Source: an uncultured Granulosicoccus sp.
GTDB lineage: Bacteria > Pseudomonadota > Gammaproteobacteria > Granulosicoccales > Granulosicoccaceae
Assembly (NCBI GenBank): GCA_947492525.1
Contig: CANLNQ010000024.1
Coordinates: 1 to 64,000, forward strand
Length of the DNA stretch: 64,000 nt
Direction of reading: 5' to 3'
Below the pieces are notes generated by a model that saw only the letters and a program-made list of their open reading frames with translations, did not search any database and had not been told where the DNA came from. A program made the position numbers and the translations under genes. Position 1 is the first letter of the stretch. Every line of letters begins with the position of its first letter. Positions 1 through 8,709 of the stretch are shown in pieces.

Positions 1-119
1 AATGGGGTACTCGCCGGTACTTAATTATGAACGAGCTTTACAGACAGAACGAAGAGGCACTACAAACTGCCTAAGGATATCGCCGAGAAAGTGGGAAAGA
101 AAGTTGACGTTATCTCAAC

Positions 120-482
120 CGCTATGGATACGAGTTTCTGTGTGAAGAGTTAGAAGAGGCAATCGAGAAGCATGGTATTTCAGAGACTTTCAACACAGAC
201 CGGGTAGCCAATTCACAATTGAAGAGTATACCCATGTGATCAAGTATAACGATATCCTAATCAGCATGGATGGCGTGGATCGCTGGTTGAATAATGTATT
301 TATCGATCGGCTTTGGAGCAGTGAGAAATATGAATAAGTTCACGTAAAAGCCTAAGACACCGTGGCAGATGCGAAACGCGCAGTATTTCAATTTCTACAA
401 TAGCGAACGTCGGCATCACTCATCGGGCAATGAGACTCCCGATACGTTATATACTCAATCCGCAGACAGGATGTCTGCATAG
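120..482 (+). pseudogene. Decayed IS3-family transposase orfB (C-terminal half)
   Basis: Pieces of an IS3-family integrase-type transposase can be read across more than one frame. There is a segment around ISMDGVDRWLNNVFIDRLW at roughly 260-320, followed after frame changes by FNFYNSERRHHSSGNETPD and a stop at 480-482. In intact relatives these form the last third of the DDE domain, containing the catalytic glutamate (here in the FIDRLW context, where the usual residue is E and D is seen). In-frame stops and frameshifts make it inactive. Nothing convincing is visible upstream to position 1 apart from a possible continuation of the same decayed gene. It marks the left visible edge of the IS-rich polysaccharide island. 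Confidence 0.7.
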
Positions 483-799
483 CAACGGGAGGCGCTTAGT
501 TCGCTGCCCAGTTTTAAGGGGCCACTACTGTGCTAGTGGTGGCTTGAATACAATGAAGTGCAAACACGCGACATGCTTAATTATCATACACTTCTTGACT
601 GACGACAAAAGCAGTGGTGAGTTCTAAATGCGAACTGCCCGTTGAGAAGCAAGGGGCGATGCCACCGTATTTCAAGTTATATGGAAAATGTAAAAGTGTA
701 TATAGTATGAAGAGGCAGTTAACTACCCATGTGCTTTATCGACTTTTAGTGGTTGTATTTATAGTATATAGCCGCTAATGCAATTACAGATTAACTAGT
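483..799. other. Gene-free AT-rich gap
   Basis: This stretch lies between the decayed transposase and the first glycosyltransferase. The only open frame, about 65 codons starting near 430, overlaps the transposase remnant and has no recognisable motif. The sequence becomes very AT-rich from about 680 and probably carries the promoter of the 800 gene. No clear -35/-10 pair or ribosome-binding site could be fixed. Confidence 0.4.
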
Positions 800-1804
800 A
801 TGAAATATTACATAACACAGTTAACGCGGAAGCCCTATCCAGGTTCTTTTAGTATTGAGAATGTTTTTTCCATAATCAACGATGCACTTGAAAGCGATAT
901 CTGTGTGTCCGTTATAGAAAACAAGAATTACTCAAAGGGTGTGATGCCTCGCATTATTGACATATTTAATGCTCGTAAGCGAAAAAAGTGCGTATGTCAT
1001 ATAGTGGGGGATGTTCATTACCTAACGTTCTTGTTGGATCCTAATAAAACCATCTTGACTATTCATGACTGTGAGATGATTAATAGAGAGAGTGGGTTGA
1101 AGCGCTATATATTGAAGTTATTTTGGCTAAAGCTGCCTCTTATGCGTGCTCGTTATATAGTGGCGATTTCCGAGAAAACGAAGTCAGATATTATAAGACT
1201 GTCTGGTATTGATGGTCGCAAAGTGAGTGTTATAGATAATCCAATATCTCCAAAATATTTTCCTGTGTCTAGAAATTCGTTATGTGATATCCCAATTGTT
1301 TTGCACATCGGTACCAAAGAGAATAAAAATTTGGCGCGTCTAGTGGCGGCTTGTGCTGGGCTGTCGTTAAAGTTGCTAATAGTTGGTAGGTTGGGCGAAG
1401 ACGATAAGAAATTAATAGATGACTCAAGAATAATATACGACACCTGTCATGATTTGTCTGACGAAGAGATGTTGTCATGCTATCACAGTGCAAATGCTTT
1501 GTCGTTTGTTTCATTAAGTGAGGGGTTTGGCTTGCCAATTATAGAAGCGCAGGCGACTGAGTTGCCAGTAGTAACATCACATCTTGAACCAATGATAAGC
1601 GTGGCTGGACGTGATGGAGCTGTTTTTGTAGATCCGTACAATATAGAAGATATAAGGAATGGTATTAATAGTGTTTTGTTTGATGCGTCTGTTCGAGATC
1701 GTCTAGTTAAGGCTGGTAGAGAAAATGTGATGCGATATGAGTCGAGCAATGTCGCAAGAAAATATGCAGAGTTGTATCGACGCGTTAATAGAGGGGGGGG
1801 GTGA
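800..1804 (+). CDS. Glycosyltransferase, family 4-like
   Basis: The 334-residue protein is predicted to transfer a sugar from a nucleotide-sugar donor to a growing surface polysaccharide at the cytoplasmic side of the inner membrane. The C-terminal half has the GT4 donor-binding signature: a Rossmann start at VLHIGTKENKNL (about 167-178) and an E-x7-E motif, EGFGLPIIE, with the glutamates at 241 and 249. The N-terminal half is shorter than in many GT4 enzymes. The gene is AT-rich and uses ATA, TTA and AGA codons freely, unlike the GC-rich genes after 15,983. It ends in a run of nine G bases (1793-1801) directly before the TGA, encoding three glycines. No strong ribosome-binding site precedes the ATG at 800. 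Donor and acceptor sugars cannot be inferred. Confidence 0.85.
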   Translation: MKYYITQLTRKPYPGSFSIENVFSIINDALESDICVSVIENKNYSKGVMPRIIDIFNARKRKKCVCHIVGDVHYLTFLLDPNKTILTIHDCEMINRESGLKRYILKLFWLKLPLMRARYIVAISEKTKSDIIRLSGIDGRKVSVIDNPISPKYFPVSRNSLCDIPIVLHIGTKENKNLARLVAACAGLSLKLLIVGRLGEDDKKLIDDSRIIYDTCHDLSDEEMLSCYHSANALSFVSLSEGFGLPIIEAQATELPVVTSHLEPMISVAGRDGAVFVDPYNIEDIRNGINSVLFDASVRDRLVKAGRENVMRYESSNVARKYAELYRRVNRGGG

Positions 1805-2130
1805 ATATTAATATGACAGTTTTGAATATGAAAGCATGGATCTCCATGAAATATGTATTAATCAGAAAAATAGGGTGTGAAATTCGTGATGTGAATAGTG
1901 GTTAGTAGTTGTAATAAATGCATCAATACGAGAAGACGTTGGTTGATAGTTTTTTGGACATATTGCTTGAAATAATGTGTGGTATTTTATTATTGATGTT
2001 GTTAGGGGCTGGAGATTGGTATCATATCTTGATTGAAGAAACTAGAAGTCAGCATTAAAGTTAGGGTGTGTAGCTAGTCAGTTATTAAGTAAAACAGCGC
2101 TGGTTGTTTATCTGCAGAAGGCCGTAAAAT
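1805..2130. other. AT-rich gap with one short possible ORF
   Basis: There is no gene of ordinary length here. A 46-codon frame runs from ATG 1918 to TAA 2058 and would encode a short protein with one hydrophobic stretch (ILLEIMCGILLLMLLGAG). It could be a remnant of a membrane protein of the polysaccharide locus or chance. No ribosome-binding site is evident. Confidence 0.3.
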
Positions 2131-2345
2131 ATCTAGCTAGATAAAGTGGTAAGCACGACAGCGCGACGAGCGATGGCGTTGTACGCCTACCGCCGTCGAG
2201 TTAAGCAACGTCGAGAAAGTTAACTATGTAGCGCCCCCGGAGTGATTATTACTACAGTTTTCGCCGGCTGAAGCGAGACGACACCTGATAAAAGTGCAGT
2301 ACATAATCGCACGGGCCACAAGGCATCGGACAATCTGATCTTCCC
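2131..2345 (+). pseudogene. Fragment of IS3-family (IS407-like) orfB, N-terminal end
   Basis: Reading RAMALYAYRRRVKQRRES and then CSAPGV from about 2168 gives a degraded version of the N-terminal helix-turn-helix of an IS407-group OrfB. The same stretch recurs in better-preserved context at 8025-8165, where a decayed orfA precedes it. The aligned copies share the block beginning GACGAGCGAT and GCGTTGTACGCCTAC and drift apart afterwards. Stops interrupt both. The right edge runs into the IS element beginning near 2350. Confidence 0.55.
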
Positions 2346-2397
2346 CAGTTACCACAAACACCTCAACAAGCGATAATGATCGCAACCGAGGTGATTT

Positions 2398-2697
2398 ATG
2401 GCAACAAAAATGAAGCCTGCCAAGCAGGCCCGCGAGCGCTATCCAGACGAGTACAAAGCTGAGGCAGTCAAACTGGCTGACAAGGCGGGAGCAACTGCAG
2501 CTGCGAGTGAGCTGGGTATCCAGAGCTCTCAAATTTACAGTTGGCGCACAAAAATACATCAAGCTGAATCGAGTAGCGAAACTGAAAACAGACATCTGAG
2601 TGAATACGCCGAATTGAAACGCAAATTTGCAGGGCAAAAAGAGGAAGTGGCTCTGTTAAAAACGGCGTCTGCGTACTTCGCGAAGAACCAGAAGTGA
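2398..2697 (+). CDS. IS3-family transposase OrfA
   Basis: The 99-residue protein has an N-terminal helix-turn-helix (YPDEYKAEAVKLADKAG at 15-31, then AAASELGIQSSQIYSWR) and a C-terminal leucine-rich coiled coil (YAELKRKFAGQKEEVALLKT). This is the layout of IS3-family OrfA proteins that bind the terminal repeats. It is intact, but the following orfB is broken, so the element is probably immobile. A candidate left end, with TGATCTTCCCC-type sequence, lies near 2336-2350. No matching right end was found downstream because orfB is truncated. Confidence 0.8.
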   Translation: MATKMKPAKQARERYPDEYKAEAVKLADKAGATAAASELGIQSSQIYSWRTKIHQAESSSETENRHLSEYAELKRKFAGQKEEVALLKTASAYFAKNQK

Positions 2698-3292
2698 AGT
2701 ACGCATTCATACATCAAAATGGTGCTGACACGCCTGTTTCACGGCAATGCCAATGGCTTGGCGTATTCACAAGCGGTTACTAAGCCTGGCTTACACGACA
2801 GAGCAAAGTCTCGGTCAGGCTGCAGAGACAGAGGCTCATCGATGAGGCCGTTAGGCAGGCCTTTGACAAGCGGCGGCATCGCTACGGGTCTCCACGCCTG
2901 ACTCTGGATCTGAATGAATCAGGGTTCGCAATCGCCGAAAACACCGTCACCGCCAGCATGAGACGCCAGGAACTGGTTGCCAAGGCAGGTCGAAAAATCA
3001 AGGCCAACATCAATTCTAACCATGGTCTGTCGGTTGCAGACAATTTGCCTGAGCAGAATTTCAATTGCACTGGCGTTAATTAGAAGCTATGCGGGGACAT
3101 CACCTACTTGTGGACCGATGAGGGCTGGCTTTACCTGGCTGTTGTCATCGATACTCGGGGAGATTTCCGGTCTGCAATCATGCATACGGACCGTGGGAGC
3201 CAGTACTACTCAAAACAATTTCAACAGTTGTCCAAAGCCCAAGGAATTCGCTCGAGTATGAGCAGACGCGGAGATTGCTTCGACGGTGGCGT
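2695..3292 (+). pseudogene. Disrupted IS3-family transposase orfB
   Basis: The reading resumes directly after OrfA and is interrupted by stops and frame changes. Recognisable pieces in order are the helix RRHRYGSPRLTLDLNESG (about 2872-2925), [19 protein letters not shown] (first catalytic Asp, about 3094-3150), then [14 protein letters not shown] (second Asp) and [13 protein letters not shown]. The spacing between the first and second Asp blocks is far shorter than in intact OrfB, so an internal deletion has removed most of the intervening DDE domain. The final glutamate region is missing: the similarity stops near 3292, where unrelated sequence begins. Confidence 0.75.
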
Positions 3293-3463
3293 GTCACGAA
3301 CGCAAGGATTGCGATGCTCTGAAAGAGATCGGAGTTTTGCCTCCCTAATTCTGGTTGCAGGACCCGGATTCAAACTACGTCGAGCTGCCGAGGTAAAGAG
3401 CCTTGGTGGTGAGCGTCAACATAAACGCGCCCAAGTCGTAAGCTTCCCCATCAATAGGACAGT

Positions 3464-4267
3464 TCATAAATTAGAGTTTGCTGCTGCTTTTTGTCGAACT
3501 TCAAGGGGTGTGTGGTCATTCAGAGAGTCATGTGGTCTCTCTCCGTTGTATTCGAGTCGCCACCAGTAGGTCGCTTCTCTGACATCTTTCAAATTGCTGA
3601 ACAAGTGTTGATCGAGTTTCTCTTCTCGATAGGTTCGATTGAATCGTTCGATAAAGGCGTTCTGGTTGGGTTTGCCAGGTTGGATGTACTGGATGGCCAT
3701 CCCAGCCTGCTTGGCCCAGGAAACAAAAACCTCACCAAAAAACTCCGGGCCGTTGTCTGTCCGCAGAACTTGCGGCAGCCCATGCTCCTTTTGAAGTTGC
3801 TCGAACAGCCGGATCAGTCTATGAGAATTGATGCTGGTATCGATTTCGATGTATACAGCTTCGCGGTTGAAGTCGTCCATCACATTGAACGTCCGAAAGC
3901 GGCGACCGTTTGCCAAGGCATCTGATACGAAATCCGCTGACCAGACAGTGTTTGGGTTATCCGGTACGTACAAAGGCACTCGTACTCGCTTGGGCAAACG
4001 CTTCTTCGCCGCACGCCGTAAATTAAGGCCCATGAGCTTGTAGATACGGTAGATTCGCTTGTGATTCCAAGGGTGCCCCTTGCGCTTGAGCATCGCGCAA
4101 CACTTCCAGAATCCACGGTTTGGGCGATCCTCAACCAGTTGGGACAAAGCCGCTATAACGTTCGCGTCTTTCAGTGTCCAATGCACATCCTGTCGATAGT
4201 ACGCCGAGCGGTGCAAGCTGACACGCTGGCACGAACTAGAAACCCGCAGGCGGTGCTGTTCTACCAT
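3464..4267 (-). CDS. IS3-family transposase OrfB
   Basis: The 267-residue integrase-type transposase has the HTH_21 region ([42 protein letters not shown]) followed by a complete DDE domain: VMDDFNREA with the first Asp, LRTDNGPEF with the second, and [14 protein letters not shown] with the glutamate. It ends [13 protein letters not shown] close to the element's left end. In relatives it is made as an OrfAB fusion by -1 frameshifting from orfA. Here the slippery region is altered (see the OrfA entry), so fusion expression is doubtful even though the catalytic domain is intact. Confidence 0.85.
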   Translation of the reverse strand: MVEQHRLRVSSSCQRVSLHRSAYYRQDVHWTLKDANVIAALSQLVEDRPNRGFWKCCAMLKRKGHPWNHKRIYRIYKLMGLNLRRAAKKRLPKRVRVPLYVPDNPNTVWSADFVSDALANGRRFRTFNVMDDFNREAVYIEIDTSINSHRLIRLFEQLQKEHGLPQVLRTDNGPEFFGEVFVSWAKQAGMAIQYIQPGKPNQNAFIERFNRTYREEKLDQHLFSNLKDVREATYWWRLEYNGERPHDSLNDHTPLEVRQKAAANSNL

Positions 4268-4565
4268 GTAGTGTGCTGCTGCACGTTTCTCGCTCGGCGT
4301 CAGAGCTTTTTTCTATCAGATCCTTCATGGCTGCATTCTCGAGAGCCAGCTCTGCATACATTCTTTTGAGCTTGGAATTCTCGGACTCGAGCTCCTTCTG
4401 GCGCCTCAGATCTGAGGCGTCCATGCCACCATATTTTGACTTCCAGTTGTAGTAGGTTGCGTCGGAAATGCCGTGCTTACGACACAACTCTTCAACCTTC
4501 ATTCCTGCGTCAGCCTCTTTAAGGATCGACTCTATCCGCGTTTCGGTATACCGGGACTTTCTCAT
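4236..4565 (-). CDS. IS3-family transposase OrfA with altered frameshift site
   Basis: The 109-residue protein has a helix-turn-helix (ILKEADAGMKVEELCRKHG, then ISDATYYNWKSKYGGM) and a leucine-zipper-like coiled coil (LESENSKLKRMYAELALE). In the related copy at 15314 the gene ends soon after the A6G slippery run. Here one G before the six A bases (+ strand 4307-4312) is missing, so the frame misses that stop and continues 20 more codons into orfB. The in-phase A-AAA-AAG heptamer needed for -1 slippage is lost. This probably prevents normal OrfAB synthesis. Confidence 0.75.
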   Translation of the reverse strand: MRKSRYTETRIESILKEADAGMKVEELCRKHGISDATYYNWKSKYGGMDASDLRRQKELESENSKLKRMYAELALENAAMKDLIEKSSDAERETCSSTLHGRTAPPAGF

Positions 4566-4878
4566 GTTGGGCCTCCTAGGCGTAATTTGCCAGAAAGCTC
4601 AAATTATTGCTTGTCGCTCAGATGGGGAAGCTTACGATGTCACCTTCCAGTTTTTTAGGTCTACTACTCTATTCTATTGGTACGAACAGGATTTAGTGTA
4701 TTTTTAATACTAAGTTGTTGGTTGTGGTTTTATGATATAAAATGGTTGATTAGGTTTGGAAAATATTTCAATATTGTATATTATATGTAGGCAAGTTATT
4801 GGTGTGAGTCAAGATGGTTGAATAATTATGAATAACCGCTTGGCATATTATAATGGTTCGATAGTTTATAAACAATAA

Positions 4879-6111
4879 ATGTTACGTATGATGATAAATC
4901 CGCGTATTTTAATATTAATTGGTGGTCATCTAGCGACTTCTCCTCGCGCTCAAAAAGAAGCAATGGCGGCGTCTAGGGCTGGATTTACTGTGTTTGTACG
5001 AGGAGGATGTGGGTGGGATCCTGTGCTTGCCGAGGAAGATCGTGTTCTGGCACGTAAATTAGATATTAGTTATAAATCGCTAGTAGTAATAAATAATAAT
5101 TCACTTTTTTCGATTTATATTAGAATTCGAGCTAAACTTGCTAAATATATTTTCCGTAAATTAAATATATCAAGTCGTTGGATTTTCGGAATTGGGGTTG
5201 CCCAAATGTTGGAAGAGGCTTCTCGATTGAAGCCCGATTTGATAATGGTTCATTCTGAGGGTGGTCTTTATGCTGGAGAAAAGTTAATTCGTAAAAATTA
5301 CAACGTTGGAGTAGATTTTGAGGATTGGTTTTCTGAGGATTTGCCTGTTGACAATCGTTCTGACCGACCCACGAAAGAGCTTAAGCGGCTCGAAAAATTG
5401 CACCTAATTCATGCTTGGCCGCAGTTCGCTACGACCAATCAAATGGCGACAAAACTGGCCGATTTTGCAGGGGTAAGAAGAAAACCTATTGTTGTTCCCA
5501 ATGTGTTTCCTTTGTGCGAATCTCGTGTAAATTCGCCAGAGAGTGTCTCCGATGGTTCTGTCAAATTATTTTGGTTCTCACAGACGATAGGCCCATCCAG
5601 AGGGTTAGAAGAATTGGCGGAGGCTTTGCAGCATGTCAAGGGCAGTTGGGAGTTACATCTCCTTGGTAGTCTTCGTGGTTATTCAAATTGGTTTGATAAA
5701 AATTTTGGTATTATTGCCCATAGGGTTCATTTGCATTTGCCTGTGTCCAACTCAGAGCTTCCGGGAGTTATCGCGAACTTCGACGTGGGGTTAGCACTTG
5801 AGACACCATGTTCTATAAATAGAGATGTGACAGCTACTAATAAAATATTTGAATATCTTAGAAATGGGCTTGCTGTACTTGCTACCGGGACGAGGGGGCA
5901 AGTTGAGATAATGGATTCATGTCCTAAAGCAGGTTGGGTTACGGATGAAATTTCTGCCGAAGAGCTACAGGTGGCTATAAGAAAAATACTTGATTCTCCT
6001 GAAAAATTGAAAGAGGCGAAGTTATTTGCCAGAGTAGCTGCTGAAGAGATGTGGTGTTGGGAAAAATATGAACCTACTGTTATCAATGCTTTTCAAGATG
6101 CAATAAAATGA
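4879..6111 (+). CDS. Glycosyltransferase, family 4-like
   Basis: The 410-residue protein is predicted to be a cytoplasmic GT-B glycosyltransferase for surface polysaccharide. The N-terminal Rossmann strand RILILIGGHLATSPRAQKE (about 9-27) and the C-terminal donor domain, starting KLFWFSQTIGPSRGLEEL (about 233-250), fit GT-B enzymes. In the C-terminal lobe a TNKIFEYLRNGLAVLAT block replaces a strict E-x7-E signature, as in several divergent GT4-like proteins. Codon use is AT-rich, matching the island. Two ATGs (4879 and 4888 or 4891) are close together; the first is given. About 240 bases after the IS end precede it, so it likely has its own promoter. Confidence 0.8.
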   Translation: MLRMMINPRILILIGGHLATSPRAQKEAMAASRAGFTVFVRGGCGWDPVLAEEDRVLARKLDISYKSLVVINNNSLFSIYIRIRAKLAKYIFRKLNISSRWIFGIGVAQMLEEASRLKPDLIMVHSEGGLYAGEKLIRKNYNVGVDFEDWFSEDLPVDNRSDRPTKELKRLEKLHLIHAWPQFATTNQMATKLADFAGVRRKPIVVPNVFPLCESRVNSPESVSDGSVKLFWFSQTIGPSRGLEELAEALQHVKGSWELHLLGSLRGYSNWFDKNFGIIAHRVHLHLPVSNSELPGVIANFDVGLALETPCSINRDVTATNKIFEYLRNGLAVLATGTRGQVEIMDSCPKAGWVTDEISAEELQVAIRKILDSPEKLKEAKLFARVAAEEMWCWEKYEPTVINAFQDAIK

Positions 6112-6353
6112 TGTAATACATTTTATTTTTAGTGATTGCTCGTGCTCAATAATTATAGATTGACTGCTGTAAGTTATTTGTAAATCTGTTTGATGATCTC
6201 CTTTGTTCATAGAGATATTGTGAGCTAATATACGTGCACGCTGATGCTATGGTAGTTAATTATTCTTTTGTATGCTGTTGCTTGTTGTGTTCGAAAAGGG
6301 TGTATGCACGGCACGTTACAGCATATTAAAAATAAATTTAAATGGAATAGATA
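6112..6353. other. AT-rich intergenic region
   Basis: No gene was found. The sequence ends in AAATGGAATAGATA just before the ATG at 6354, and the GGAA there is a plausible weak ribosome-binding site. A promoter is likely but could not be assigned. Confidence 0.35.
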
Positions 6354-7391
6354 ATGCGAATACTTCTAACGGCAGATCCCGAACTAGAGGTTCCACCTAA
6401 GCTTTATGGTGGGATTGAGAGAATAATAGATTCTTTAGCTCGGGGGTTGCGTCAACGTGGTCATGAGGTTGGTTTGGTAGCTCGAGAAGGATCCACATGT
6501 CCAGTTGATGAATTTTTTGTTTGGCCGGGTGGTGTTTCTCAGTCATTTAGAATGACAGTGGCAAATTCATTAGCGCTTAAAAGTGCGATTAAAAAATATT
6601 GTCCCGATGTGGTACATAGTTTTTCTCGATTAGCATACTTGCTTCCTAATATATCTGCACAGACACCCAAAATAATGTCGTATCAAAGGCAGCCTAGTGT
6701 CATAACGACTAAGTGGGCACGACGTCTTTCTGTTGATTCATTAACATTTACAGGTTGTAGTGAACATATTTGTATGAGTGGTCGTGTAGGTGGTGGAGTT
6801 TGGGAGTCGATCCCTAACTTCATTGAGCTTGATAAGTACGAATACCAACCTTTTGTTCGCGATGATGCTCCACTAGTTTTCTTAAGTAGGCTTGAGAGGA
6901 TAAAAGGTGTTCATAATGCTATCAAAATTGCTAAAATGGCTGGTCGCCGACTTATAATAGCAGGGAATAAAATTGAATATGGTGAAGGGGCAGAGTATTG
7001 GAAAAAAGAGATAAGTCCGAATTTAGGTGGTAATATCGAATATATCGGCGCGGTAGATGATGTTCAGAAAAATAAGTTGTTGGGCAATGCTGCTGCCTTG
7101 GTGGTTCCAATTGAATGGGAAGAGCCTTTTGGAATAGTTTTCGCTGAAGCTCTAGCATGTGGAACTCCAGTGATTTCTTCTCAGCGTGGTTCTTTGCCAG
7201 AAATAATTGATTCTGGAATTCATGGATATTTAGTGAATAATTCACGAGAAGGGTTGGATGCGGTTGGTCGAATATCACAGATAGATAGGGCTGCATGCCG
7301 TAGAAGAGCAGAAAGTCACTATTCACTTGATTCGGTTATCGCGCGTTACGAGTCGGTTTATGAGCAGCGAGTTCGCTCTCGTATTAGGTGA
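6354..7391 (+). CDS. Glycosyltransferase, family 4
   Basis: The 345-residue retaining GT-B glycosyltransferase is predicted to act on a surface polysaccharide. The N-terminus has a glycine loop for acceptor and donor binding (PPKLYGGIERIIDSLARGL, about 14-32). The C-terminal domain begins LVFLSRLERIKGVHNAIKIA and carries the E-x7-E signature EPFGIVFAE with glutamates at 257 and 265, then ALACGTPVISSQRGSLPEI. The length is normal for the family. It is the third glycosyltransferase of the island and, like the others, is AT-rich. It stands alone between IS-derived sequence and intergenic DNA, so it is probably transcribed from its own promoter. Confidence 0.88.
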   Translation: MRILLTADPELEVPPKLYGGIERIIDSLARGLRQRGHEVGLVAREGSTCPVDEFFVWPGGVSQSFRMTVANSLALKSAIKKYCPDVVHSFSRLAYLLPNISAQTPKIMSYQRQPSVITTKWARRLSVDSLTFTGCSEHICMSGRVGGGVWESIPNFIELDKYEYQPFVRDDAPLVFLSRLERIKGVHNAIKIAKMAGRRLIIAGNKIEYGEGAEYWKKEISPNLGGNIEYIGAVDDVQKNKLLGNAAALVVPIEWEEPFGIVFAEALACGTPVISSQRGSLPEIIDSGIHGYLVNNSREGLDAVGRISQIDRAACRRRAESHYSLDSVIARYESVYEQRVRSRIR

Positions 7392-7740
7392 GTGTTGGCT
7401 AAAAGATTCATTAAGTCCACTGTAGATCAGGCAGTATTTAGTTAGGAAATTCATACTATATTAATTGTTGGTGATTAGTCTTGTTGTGAAATATATATTG
7501 TTCGATGTTGTCGGTCATAATTGCCGCCTTAGTGTCGATGGATTTAGTCGTATATTTTAAATATGAAGGATTTGTATATACTTTCTTGGATATTTAATTT
7601 GTTAGTTTCTGGAATGTTAAGTGCGCTACTTTATATTTTGATACCACAAGCTAGGTAGCTAATGTGAAAAAATCAGTGCGTTTGAGTAGGAAGCTAATTT
7701 TTCATTAATTCGGTTTGTATATTTGTTTTTCCTATTTTGG
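7392..7740. other. Gene-free AT-rich gap
   Basis: No supportable gene is present. A 31-codon frame (ATG 7563 to TAG 7658) would encode a short hydrophobic peptide (LSWIFNLLVSGMLSALLYI). It may be a remnant of a membrane protein such as a polysaccharide polymerase or flippase, but that is only a guess. Confidence 0.3.
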
Positions 7741-8172
7741 AGGCGATCCCGTATCAAGAAAAATCGACACGCTGACGAATAAACAGTCAAAATACTGCGC
7801 GAGTCGGATCACTTTAGTGTTGCGGATGCAGCTAGGAAACACTCGATAATGGAACAAACCATCTACTGATGGCTGCGATTCGTCAATTAGGATGTACGTG
7901 AGTGATGTGAAAGAGCTCAATGTCTGAAGAATGAGAACAGCCAACTTAAATAATTTCTGGCTCAGCGCCATCTGGCGTTGGATGTCATGAAGAAAATCAG
8001 TGGAAAAATGAAGATGGTTTGCATGACGAGCGATTGCGTTGTACGCCTACCATCTCGGAGTAAATTAACGTCGGACAAGTTATCTATGCAGCAGCCCTCA
8101 GTGTGTAATCGCTACACTTCTCGCTGGTCTAATGGGAGACCGATACTGTGTAATAGCGCGGTACATCATTGA
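7741..8172 (+). pseudogene. Decayed IS3-family (IS407-like) orfA and start of orfB
   Basis: Reading from 7741 gives a degraded OrfA (RRSRIKKNRHADEQTVKIL, then VADAARKHSIMEQTIY, stop, WLRF). It is followed by a leucine-rich tail (ENSQLK) and LALDVMKKISGK, where relatives have the OrfA/OrfB junction. From 8025 the frame RAIALYAYHLGVN and then CSSPQC matches the N-terminus of OrfB, the same piece seen at 2165. Several stops and frame changes are present. It ends near 8172, shortly before the intact element at 8228. Confidence 0.65.
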
Positions 8173-8283
8173 GTGGAGCAATCCGGCATGGAGCGATCAA
8201 CTAGGCTGGGTTCATTGCAGCTACCCTACGTGTCAACCTGATGCCATACAGTCATCGTATGGGATAACATAGATTTCAGGGCT

Positions 8284-8709
8284 ATGAAAACAGGAACACA
8301 GACAGTGCCGAAAGATCCATCAGATATGCCCGATAGCCAGGTGACGCCTGATCCCAAGCTGGAGAAGCGCACACGGCGAGTTTTCAAGCCCGAGTACAAG
8401 CTGCGTATTGTTCAGGAAGCCAATGCTTGCAAACACGGTGAGCTGGGTGCCTTGCTCAGACGAGAGAAGCTCTACAGCAACCAGCTCTCAGACTGGCGAC
8501 GAGAGTACGCCGAGAACGGACTCGAAGGCTTGAGCAAGTCCTCTCCAGGGCCTGCTCCGTCAAAGACGGCAGAACAACGCGAAGTCGACAAACTCAAGAA
8601 CCAGGTACAGAAGCTTCAGAATGAATTGGCGATTGCCAATGACTGCCTGAGTATCCAAAAAAAAGTATTGTCGATTCTCGATCGTTCGAGCAATGGGAGT
8701 ACGCAGTGA
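8284..8709 (+). CDS. IS3-family transposase OrfA
   Basis: The 141-residue protein has a helix-turn-helix domain (FKPEYKLRIVQEANACKHG, about 36-54, then LLRREKLYSNQLSDWRREY) and a long C-terminal coiled coil (VDKLKNQVQKLQNELAIAN, about 102-120). The N-terminal 30 residues are polar and variable. The stop TGA at 8707-8709 overlaps the GTG start of orfB at 8706, so the second gene is probably translated by coupling and not by frameshifting. It binds the element's ends and regulates transposition in related systems. Confidence 0.85.
   Translation: MKTGTQTVPKDPSDMPDSQVTPDPKLEKRTRRVFKPEYKLRIVQEANACKHGELGALLRREKLYSNQLSDWRREYAENGLEGLSKSSPGPAPSKTAEQREVDKLKNQVQKLQNELAIANDCLSIQKKVLSILDRSSNGSTQ

Larger units (their letters stand above)
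3436..4637 (-). mobile_element. IS3-family (IS407-group) insertion sequence with both ends
   Basis: The element is bounded by a perfect 17-bp inverted repeat, TCGTAAGCTTCCCCATC at 3436-3452 and its complement at 4621-4637. It contains orfA and orfB on the minus strand. The flanking tetranucleotides (CAAG on the left, TGTC on the right) are not a direct repeat, so no target duplication is visible. Either the flanks have rearranged or the true ends differ by a few bases. Related fragments with the same end sequence lie at 13139 and at 15243-15646. Confidence 0.8.
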
